The notes under the pieces were generated by a model. It was given only the letters and a program-made list of their open reading frames with translations. It made no database searches and had not been told where the DNA came from. A program made the translations under genes and the position numbers. Positions 57,313 through 64,000 of a DNA stretch of 64,000 bases are shown piece by piece. The stretch is taken from positions 43,779 through 107,778 of the forward strand of contig JAOPKB010000019.1 in assembly GCA_025517485.1 (NCBI GenBank), written 5' to 3'. The number at the start of each line of letters is the position of its first letter. Within the stretch, counting starts at the first letter, position 1. The DNA comes from Natronoglomus mannanivorans. GTDB taxonomy: Archaea; Halobacteriota; Halobacteria; Halobacteriales; Natrialbaceae.

Positions 57313-57492
57313 CGGACCGAAGACGCTCGGGAGAAGGGGAGCATGCTGATCGGCACGCTCGCGGAGATCGCGACACAGATCGAGGAGATCCGCGAGCTCG
57401 GATTCGGGAAACTCCAGTTGATGTCCCTCGACTTCCCGGAGACGGACGGTATGGAACTGTTCGCCGACGAAGTGATGCCGCAGTTCGACTGA
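57313..57492 (+). pseudogene. C-terminal fragment of a luciferase-like (LLM class) flavin-dependent oxidoreductase
   Basis: The last 59 codons of an LLM-class protein are present in frame from 57313 to the TGA at 57490. IGTLAEIATQIEEIRELGF and DFPETDGMELFADEVMPQF are typical of the C-terminus of F420- or FMN-dependent enzymes of this class. The catalytic barrel is missing and a TAG precedes the fragment, so it is a scrap left by a deletion next to the IS. Confidence 0.75.
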
Positions 57493-57540
57493 CCGGCCGC
57501 CGGCCGGTCTTTCTTCGGAGTGGTCCGTCAGTCCCAAATC

Positions 57541-58638
57541 TTACCAGGAGGTCACGGTCACGTCGCGGAGCGGTCGCGCGAGCGGAATCTCGACCTGTCC
57601 ACCCGTGTTGTGCGAGAGGTAGAGGGCGATGAGGATTTCGAGCGAACGGGTCGCCTCCTGGCCGGTTGAGCCGTTCTCGGCGTCGCCCGTGAGCACGTCG
57701 ACGATGTGGCTGGCAGCGTTGGCGAACGCCCGCTGGTAGTCGTCCTCCCAGGTCCACGCTCCGTTGATCCCCGGCAGCGACTCTTCGACGTGCTCGCCGT
57801 CCTCGAGTCGCCAGTAACGCCACTCGCCGTCGTCGTTGTTCATGTAGAGTTTGCCCCTCGAGCCGATGAGGTTGAACGTCATCGAGGAGGTGGCTCGGGG
57901 GAGTGTGCAGTCGATAGTGACGAACGAGCCGTCGTCCATCACGATGAAGCCGCCGCCGCCCGAGTCGTCGACCTGTTGACCCGCCTCGAGGCTGTCGACG
58001 GCCTCGTTCTCGCCGGTGATGTGGCCGGCGACGGTCTCGGCGCGCGCGTCGAGCAGGTAGACGAGCGTATCTAACAGGTGCGTCGAGTTGCGAAGCAGTT
58101 CCATGCGGAACTGCGCGCTCACCGACTGGATCTCACCCAGGATATCCTCCTCCTGAATCAGCGTCCGTAACTGCTGGAGTTTGTCCGTAAACCGGAAGGA
58201 GTGGTTGACGACCAGTTCCGTTCCGGTCTCCTCGCATACTTCCACCATCTCCTCGGCGGCGGTCACCTGCGAGGCGATGGGTTTCTCACACCAGATCACC
58301 GCCGGCTCGGCCGCCGACCGGGCGGCGTCGATGACGTGCTCGTGGTGGAGGTACGACGGCGTACAGACCGAGATTACGTCCAGATCCTCGGCGGCCAACA
58401 TCGCCTCGTGGCCGACGTAGCGCCGGTCTTCGGGGATCTCCCACGCCGTTCCGAAGCGCTCGAGTTTGTCCTCGTCGACGTCGGCGACAGCGACGAGGTC
58501 GATCTCCGCTTGAGCGTCGTAACCGCCGGCGTGGCTGGCCTCGATCTTCTTGCGGCCGATGTCTTCCTCGTCGTGCATGCCGAGGATGCCCATTCCCGCG
58601 ATGCCTCCAGTTCCGATGATTCCTGCAGTATACGTCAT
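57541..58638 (-). CDS. Gfo/Idh/MocA-family oxidoreductase, copy 2
   Basis: This is a 365-aa NAD(P)-dependent oxidoreductase. It has a Rossmann motif GTGGIAGMG (9-17), the CEKP motif (117-120) with Lys119, and a C-terminal domain with NSTHLLDTLVYLLDA, where His occupies the catalytic region. It lies 18 bases after an enolase-superfamily gene on the same strand, so the two are cotranscribed and probably act on the same sugar: oxidation of the sugar and later dehydration of the acid. Confidence 0.87.
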   Translation of the reverse strand: MTYTAGIIGTGGIAGMGILGMHDEEDIGRKKIEASHAGGYDAQAEIDLVAVADVDEDKLERFGTAWEIPEDRRYVGHEAMLAAEDLDVISVCTPSYLHHEHVIDAARSAAEPAVIWCEKPIASQVTAAEEMVEVCEETGTELVVNHSFRFTDKLQQLRTLIQEEDILGEIQSVSAQFRMELLRNSTHLLDTLVYLLDARAETVAGHITGENEAVDSLEAGQQVDDSGGGGFIVMDDGSFVTIDCTLPRATSSMTFNLIGSRGKLYMNNDDGEWRYWRLEDGEHVEESLPGINGAWTWEDDYQRAFANAASHIVDVLTGDAENGSTGQEATRSLEILIALYLSHNTGGQVEIPLARPLRDVTVTSW

Positions 58639-58656
58639 ATATCGTTCAATTCTCCA

Positions 58657-59832
58657 TTATTCGTAGACGTGGACCGAACCGGTCTGATTGTCTTCGATGT
58701 AGTCCCAATCGTACTCGACGCCGAGGCCGGGGCCGTCAGGAACCTCGATCTGACCGTCGTCGTCGATCGCGTCGATCATGTCGGAGTAGCCGCCCTCGTA
58801 GACCGGCGGCTGAGTGTTCTGACACTTCGGGTGGACCAGGGCCAGTTCGTAGTAGTTCGTATTTCTGGTGGCAGCGATACACTGGCGCTGGGCCGGCCCC
58901 GACGCGTGGAACTCGACGTCGAGGCCGAAGGCTTCGGCGGTCCGAACGATCTTCATCGCGCCGGTGATGCCGGCGTCGTACTCGGGATCGGCGCGGACGA
59001 AGTCCGTCGCGCCGTTGGCGATGAAGTCCGCGTGGGGTTCGAGTCCGCGGACGTGCTCGGTCTGCAAGATGGGCGTCTCGAGGTGGTCACCCAATTTTTT
59101 GTGACCGTGCTGTGAGATGCCGCCGTCGCGGTAGGGGTCTTCGTACCAGAAGAAGTCCTGTTCGTCCAGTGCTTTCCCCACCTTCAGGGCGTCGGCGAAC
59201 GTCTCGTACTCGCAGGCGGGGTCGAACATGAGGTCCATTTCGTCGCCGACGCGTTCGCCGACGGCGTGGACGGAGTCGATCTCGCGCTGGATGTCGCGGC
59301 TGTCGTCGCCGCCACCCCAGCCGTGGATCTTGTAGCCCGTATAGCCCATCTCGAGACACTGTTCACCGAAGTCGGCGAAGGCCTCGGGCGAGTCGAGGCC
59401 GCCGTTCTCGTCGCCGTGATAGGTGGAGGCGTAGGCGGGAATCTTCGTCCGGTAGGTTCCGAGCAGTTCGTGAATCGGTGCATCGTAGTACTTGCCGGCG
59501 AAGTCCCAGAGGGCGATGTCGACGGGGCCGATGCCCATGCGGTCGTACTTGCGGAGGGCGCGTTTGATCTCGCTCCAGTGTTTTTCGCGCTCGAACGGGT
59601 TCTTGCCGATGAGGTAGTCGGCGAACATGTTGAGCTGGGCGGCGCCGGGGGAGTTCCCGCCGACGTACTCACCGGTCACTCCGGTATCGGTGTGCACTTT
59701 GATACCGAAGAGTTTCCGCCAGGTGGTCTCTCCCGGCTCGTAGACTAAATTGAAACCGTTCGCGTCCGTTCCGACGTCCTCGAGTGGATATCGAAACTCG
59801 CGACTTTCTATACGCGTGATTGTCGGAGCCAT
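58657..59832 (-). CDS. Enolase-superfamily (mandelate racemase type) sugar-acid dehydratase, type 3
   Basis: This is a 391-aa protein, from MAPTITRIES; the start is supported by the TATA box 27 bases upstream. Candidate catalytic residues are Lys168-x-His170 (YKIHGW), metal ligands Asp204 (MFDPA), Glu231 (YEDPY) and Glu259 (QTEHVRG), and His309 (EFHASG). The K-x-H pair instead of K-x-K and the residue set differ from both other enolase-type enzymes in the window, so it has its own substrate. With the Gfo/Idh partner it makes a two-step oxidation/dehydration module. Confidence 0.82.
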   Translation of the reverse strand: MAPTITRIESREFRYPLEDVGTDANGFNLVYEPGETTWRKLFGIKVHTDTGVTGEYVGGNSPGAAQLNMFADYLIGKNPFEREKHWSEIKRALRKYDRMGIGPVDIALWDFAGKYYDAPIHELLGTYRTKIPAYASTYHGDENGGLDSPEAFADFGEQCLEMGYTGYKIHGWGGGDDSRDIQREIDSVHAVGERVGDEMDLMFDPACEYETFADALKVGKALDEQDFFWYEDPYRDGGISQHGHKKLGDHLETPILQTEHVRGLEPHADFIANGATDFVRADPEYDAGITGAMKIVRTAEAFGLDVEFHASGPAQRQCIAATRNTNYYELALVHPKCQNTQPPVYEGGYSDMIDAIDDDGQIEVPDGPGLGVEYDWDYIEDNQTGSVHVYE

Positions 59833-59855
59833 AGCACGACAACCGGACGGGGCCG

Positions 59856-59863
59856 TAATAAAT
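59856..59863 (-). promoter_or_regulatory. TATA box for the enolase/Gfo-Idh operon
   Basis: On the minus strand ATTTATTA is centred 27 bases before the ATG at 59832, arguing for that start over 59874. Confidence 0.6.
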
Positions 59864-59946
59864 CCATCCGACACATCCGCTCGTTCATTTCCTTCAATAA
59901 ATCAATCCGAATATATGACGTCCCGTGCAGAGATGCTATACGGTGT

Positions 59947-60722
59947 TCAGGGAGTGGTCACTGCAAGATGACGATGGGAGCGGTGGTCTACTTCGGAGTG
60001 CGTATACTCGTTCTGCATCCGATTGACGGGGCCGGAAGCGCTGACCGCACCGAGGACTCGTCCGTCTTTCATTCAAATCGGTGCCGCAACGTACCGCAGT
60101 CCGTTGAGCCGCTCCTCATCGTCGATCGCGTATTCGCGTTCTCGAACCATTTCGAGTTCCTCCCCGAGTTTCTCGCGCGTGCTGACCGTTTGTTCCGTTC
60201 GATGTAGAAGTCCATGGTTGTCGATGATCGTATCGATACGTTCTTCGGGAAGATACGCGAGGATGGATTTCCTAAGCGCCGTCGCGTGGAGATCGACGGA
60301 GGTCCCGACATACGAATCGACTTTGACCGCTTGCTCTCCCTGCACTTGATGACTGTTCACGCTGTGGCCGTGCTCTTCAATCGTCAGATTCGCCAGTTCG
60401 CCCGTTTCTTCCGCGAGTCGATCAACCTCAAGCTTCGCGATTTCGTAGATCTGCATGCAATTAAGGGCGTAGACGCCGAATCGGGAAATCGGATTCCGAC
60501 ACTGTATCTGTTCCTCCCCTTTTTTGACGTACTCCTCTATTCGAGCGTACTCAGGTAGTTGTGTACCGTACTCTTGAGTAACTTGACGTGGTTGACCAGT
60601 TCAGTTACGCCACAGCTTCCCAATTCCTTCAACGCCTCGACAATGGTGAACGTTGTCGTCGTGGTTTTAACCGAATTTTCGCTTGTTTTGCCATCCTTTA
60701 AACGGGGTCCTACGTCAGTCAT
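59947..60722 (-). pseudogene. Disrupted IclR-family regulator
   Basis: The N-terminal winged helix (FTIVEALKELGSCGVTEL ... STVHNYLSTLE) begins at the ATG 60722 and ends in a TAG near 60537 caused by a small indel; the next frame continues EEYVKKGEEQ. The effector domain follows in another frame (IYEIAKLEVDRLAEETGELANLTIEEHG ... DDEERLNGLRYVAAPI). A TGA at 60073-60075 then stops it, although VLGAVSASGPVNRM continues in frame after it to a final stop at 59947. At least one frameshift and one nonsense codon are present. It is related to the intact regulator at 51758 and lies divergent to nothing intact. Confidence 0.82.
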
Positions 60723-61506
60723 TATATAGCATGTATTTTGTTTCACTAAACGAAGTTTCTTATCATAGGCCGAGAGTTACTTGATCTAGAACGAAAGAGT
60801 GGTTTTCATTCGCTTGAACGCGCGAGACGTGGCTCTAATAACGACTGAGACTGTTCACGCACTGATCGTACAGCGGTCGTCCGGTCGTGGGATGCAGTGT
60901 CGTTTCACTGTAACCGCTAACGGATAGACCCGTCACGAGACGCAGTCATCGGAACAAAGAAGCGGTACTTGAGAACGAAGAACACCGTCAACCACTCACA
61001 GTCCGGAGTGAATCGCCGTAGTCACACGTTCCCTAAGTGATCGCTTCGAATCAGTTTCGTGGACTTGCCGAAGCGTATCGACGGCTCTTGCAGCCGGTAT
61101 CAGTACGTTCGGGAGGACAGAGCAGACGCCATTCCTTCTCCAGTCAACGAGCGGATGGATTCTCGGTATGAGAACGAGTTATCCGCGTCTCGACTGACAC
61201 ACCGATTTCCAGTCCTGATCGGAAAACAGCCCTCCCTGACCAATAATAATAATGATGAATATTCGTCCTTGTATCCAGAGTTTGTTCACCAATGAGGAAC
61301 GGATATCGGAAATAACGTACCGAAAACAGTTTTATTTAGGATAAACACTACCTGAGTGCGAATATTTATGTCCAATAAAATATTACAAGTATTTGTTGGT
61401 CACTTATTATGGTTATAGAACATCCTTCTGGATATATTTGTCTCGAAATCGTTGAGAACTGGTCGTTCTGGGCCGCAGCGACTACTTCAGTGGTATATTC
61501 TGTCCA

Positions 61507-61528
61507 CTCACAATCGCATGATTGTAAG
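61507..61528. promoter_or_regulatory. Operator-like palindrome, copy 4 (degenerate)
   Basis: ACAATC and ATGATTGTAA are kept; 17 of 22 positions match the perfect copy at 51316. It lies about 300 bases before the dead GH95 gene, so it may be the relic operator of that gene, decaying with it. TATATT lies just upstream. Confidence 0.45.
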
Positions 61529-61810
61529 CGATTGCTCACTCATCACTATTTGAACGATCAAAACCCGAGTAGGTCATCAGAGTACTATTGGGAGCATTTG
61601 ATCCAACAATCGCGACGATACGGTCCGTTCTCACCGTTCCATAATATGGAACAGAGTTTCTGACTGGCGTCTCCGGAAACCGATATTGAAGGGTCCCGAT
61701 CAGGTGCGTGTACAAAGGCCCGTTCCAGTGACGACTCGTTCGAAACATCGTCGACACCTGTGGCCAGACGACGTTCCTTTAATTCACCATAACTATTCCT
61801 TACTATTCAA

Positions 61811-61823
61811 CCCAGTAACTGGG
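61811..61823. repeat. Perfect 13-bp palindrome CCCAGT-A-ACTGGG
   Basis: Six-base arms around one base, at the expected 5' edge of the dead GH95 gene. Function unknown; short enough to be chance. Confidence 0.3.
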
Positions 61824-61830
61824 TGTGCAA

Positions 61831-62724
61831 TCGACGAGGCAGAACGATAACGGACGGACTATCTGGTATCGAAATCCCACAGAGGTGGGGATAGAAGTGT
61901 TACCGCTCATCAACGGACGGATCGGAGCGATGGTATTCGGTGAACTGGCCGAGGAACGAATCCAGATATAGGAAGAGACGCCGTAGGTCGGTTCGGTGAT
62001 CAATCGGATCAATTTGACGGCTCGTGAGAACTTCGAAAACGCTCGTAAACTCTTACTGGACGAGGAGCATGAGGCAGTCGAGTCGGGCATCGAGGATCAT
62101 CTCGTCGGTGATCCAATGAGAATACGACCGTATCAATCGCTCGCAGAACTCGATATTCGACATTACGATCGTGTCGTAGACGAGTACCAGAGATCGTTCA
62201 ATCTCACAACAGGAATCGCACGTGTTGAGTACGACCGAAGCGGCACGCGAAACGTGCGCGAGCAGTTCGTCTCGACGGTCAACGACGTGCTCGTCGTTCG
62301 TATAAGCGGGGACGAATCTGTATCGACGACAGTGTCGTTGATGGGACAACAGGATGTACGAAGCGGTTGTCGAGGTGAGAACGAACTCGTGCTTCGCAGA
62401 CAGGCGATCGACCTACCCGGTGAAGAAGCCAACGAGGGCAAACGGGGCATCGAATTCGAATCCGTCTTGCGAGTGCTTGATGCTGAATTGGTGACCGCCG
62501 ACGGCGATCAACTTCGTATCGAAGACCTAAACGCATTTACGCAATTACTGGCGGTGGAAACGACGTACGACGGTCGAGACCTTCCCGAAGACACCTGTAC
62601 TTCGACGGTGCGTGATCACTCGGGAACACAGGCCACTCGTCCGTCGGCGGCTCGGGGACATCCTACCACCGTGAAAGCGCCGTTCGAGGGCGCGACGGTA
62701 AGGGAGCAGCCTCGATATTCGTGA
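61831..62724 (+). pseudogene. N-terminal part of a dead GH95 alpha-L-fucosidase
   Basis: In one frame the sequence reads IWYRNPTEVGIEVLPLINGRIGAMVFGELAEERIQI. This is the unmistakable start of GH95 enzymes (usual form W..PA..W.EALP.GNGR.GAM..G). TAG codons at 61969 and 61984 fall where the family has the N-E-D-T-L-W motif, leaving EETP between two stops. The same frame then continues with the N-terminal beta-domain (PYQSLAELDIRHYDRVVDEYQRSFNLTTGIARVEY; NVREQFVSTVNDVLVVRI). It degenerates after about 62590 and stops before the second IS remnant. The catalytic (alpha/alpha)6 barrel is missing. Expected activity of the intact family: removal of alpha-1,2-fucose or related residues. Confidence 0.82.
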
Positions 62725-62750
62725 TTTATCGAGAACGCGACTCACATCAA

Positions 62751-63261
62751 TCTTGGTGGCCTAGTCGAGATCGATGAGTTCTATGTCTCTGCCAGGAAGA
62801 AAGGCCGCGAGCGCGACCAACCGCCGCACTCGCGTGGCCTGTCGAAACGTGGACGAGGAAGCTACGACGAAGACAGGCCACCGGTGTTTGTCCTTGTTGT
62901 TCGAGGTAGCATTCAGCGATACGTCATCCCGTCGAAATCCGCTGATGAATCGACCGTGCGACTCCTCCTTGATGACCACAAGGAGGAGTCGCTGACAGTC
63001 TATACCGACGGATTTCGTGCTTACGACCCACTGGAGACGGACGAAACGTACCAGCGAGAAGTGGTTATTCACGGCGAAGGCGAGTACGTTGATGGAGACG
63101 CACATGTGAATACGGGCTCTCACCGCATCAAGGTATTTCGAAGGACAAGCTCACCGCGTATCTCAGACTCTTCGAACTTCGCCGGAGAATCCTACGTGAA
63201 CCCGGACGAGAAGCCCTGAAAGAGATTGTTCGAACTGTTCTCTGATTCACCAACAATGTCC
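62751..63261 (+). mobile_element. IS1595-type insertion sequence remnant, copy 2
   Basis: This is the C-terminal half of a transposase like copy 1 (GLVEIDEFYVSARKKGRERD; SYDEDRPPVFVLVVRG; VYTDGFRAYDPLETDETYQRE). The N-terminal zinc-ribbon part is absent. After DGDAHVNT about 40 bases are missing, with loss of frame, compared with copy 1 (which keeps the CESHG...LRPWLSPHRG region). The remaining frame runs to the TGA at 63243. The right end GGACATTGTTGG (minus strand) finishes at 63261, directly abutting integrase sequence. Confidence 0.8.
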
Positions 63262-63900
63262 TTCACAAGAGCTACTGAGAATACAGAGCACACCGTCCTC
63301 GAGGTTGACGTCGGACCATCGCAGCCCGTTCCTGGTCTCGTCTCCGGAGACGGCGAACACCTCCGCGCCACGCACGCCGGTTTTCCCGAGGACGTAGACG
63401 ATCGCCCGGTCGCGCATCCGTCGTTCCAGGATCTGAGACGGCACTCGCGGGGGCTCGAGTGCGGAGTCGACGCATCGATTGACGAATTGGAACAGACGTT
63501 GGCGATCTGCAGGGGCCCAGAACTGGCGTTCGCGTTCACCGCGATCTTCGGGGAGGTTCTCGGTCGCCCGATTCTTGCGTGCCGGGTTCGTATCGAGCAG
63601 TCCCTCGCGGACGCAGTAGCCGAGGAAGCCGGCGACGTAGTCGAAGTATGTGTGTGCCGTCGACGCCGCGATTTCCCCTGCTTCTTCGCCGTCGGCGAGC
63701 CTCGAGGCGTACTTGCGACAGTCGTAGACGTCGATCGATTCAACGACGTCGGTGCCGTTGTGTGTGAGATAAGTCTCGAAGCGCTCGAGGACTGGGCGCA
63801 TGTTTTTGGCCGAGGTATCGGAGAGCGTGCGAAGATAATCGCTCCGAACCGTTTCGAAGGCCGTGCCCCCCGGAGTAGACCGGTTCTGCGTGTGATCCAT
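63247..63900 (-). pseudogene. Tyrosine recombinase/integrase truncated by an IS end
   Basis: About 217 residues remain, from MDHTQNRSTPGG. They comprise the SAM-like N-terminal core-binding domain (FETVRSDYLRTL ... YFDYVAGFLGYCVREGLL) and the first part of the catalytic domain with VLGKTGVRGAEVFAV, where the Arg is the first of the catalytic RHRY set. The HxxR and nucleophilic Tyr are missing. The last codons (GHCW, stop) come from the IS end at 63247-63261. A TATA-like TTTACTA lies about 33 bases before the ATG. Inactive; it probably marks an integrated element lying across the right window edge. Confidence 0.8.
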
Positions 63901-64000
63901 CGGTTTGGATGACTGTACGGCGGCGGGGATAGTAAATCCACTCACCATAACTGGCCTAATCCGAAGTGAATTTTGGAAATTGGATTTGGGTGTTTCAGGG

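Larger units (their letters stand above)
60723..61830. other. 1.1-kb region without an intact gene
   Basis: I see no supportable gene. Open frames at 61059-61295 and 61409-61663 have poor haloarchaeal codon character. Composition is AT-richer in 61230-61430. The stretch includes the operator-like palindrome at 61507-61528 and a perfect 13-bp palindrome at 61811-61823. It may contain heavily decayed genes. Confidence 0.5.

Noticed and set aside
61409..61663. 84-aa open frame in the decayed region
   Set aside because: Composition and codon use are unlike haloarchaeal genes, no motif is visible, and it overlaps the operator-like palindrome.

Overview
The window is haloarchaeal. It is GC-rich, its proteins are acidic, and its secreted binding proteins carry twin-arginine lipoprotein signals with Asn/Gly linkers. 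TATA-like boxes lie about 26-30 bases before many start codons (leaderless transcripts), and the regulators are IclR-type. No tRNA, rRNA or CRISPR array was seen. I cannot tell chromosome from megaplasmid.

Almost the whole window is one large carbohydrate-utilisation island. From left to right: the 3' end of a four-carbon acid sugar kinase; a GH2 beta-galactosidase with a LamG insertion; a second GH2 enzyme; an unassigned TIM-barrel hydrolase; two paralogous Tat-lipoprotein ABC binding proteins (9.5-11.5 and 14.1-16.1 kb) with an enolase-superfamily dehydratase and an SDR between them; a galactonate-dehydratase-type enzyme; a GH29 alpha-L-fucosidase; a third GH2 enzyme; a DapA-type aldolase; a broken second GH29 gene; a sugar epimerase/dehydrogenase; a Dpp/Opp-type ABC operon (fused double ATPase plus two permeases, 26.6-31.0 kb) flanked by two tiny membrane proteins; an SGNH esterase; an MFS carrier; a GH78 rhamnosidase; a GH106-type rhamnosidase; a cupin; a Gfo/Idh oxidoreductase; a second GH78; an NAD-binding PGDH_C-type oxidoreductase; a sialidase-fold protein; a GH127-like enzyme; two IclR regulators; a third GH78; then another Gfo/Idh and enolase-superfamily pair.

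The logic appears to be import first, digest inside. None of the hydrolases has a visible signal peptide, while the binding proteins are exported lipoproteins. Oligosaccharides rich in rhamnose, fucose, galactose and perhaps arabinose-like sugars would be taken up by the ABC transporter (or the MFS carrier), de-esterified, trimmed by exo-glycosidases in the cytoplasm, and the sugars oxidised through dehydrogenases, enolase-type dehydratases, an aldolase and the kinase. The polymer is inferred only; rhamnogalacturonan/pectin side chains, arabinogalactan-type gums or sulfated algal polysaccharides would all fit.

The right end (56.1-64.0 kb) is decaying accessory DNA: two dead IS1595-type transposase copies, a C-terminal scrap of a luciferase-like flavin oxidoreductase, a dead IclR gene, a dead GH95 fucosidase N-terminus and an integrase truncated at an IS end. 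The most notable unexplained signal is a 22-bp palindrome, perfect at 51316-51337, with related copies at 7856, 26054 and 61507. It looks like the operator of a local regulon.
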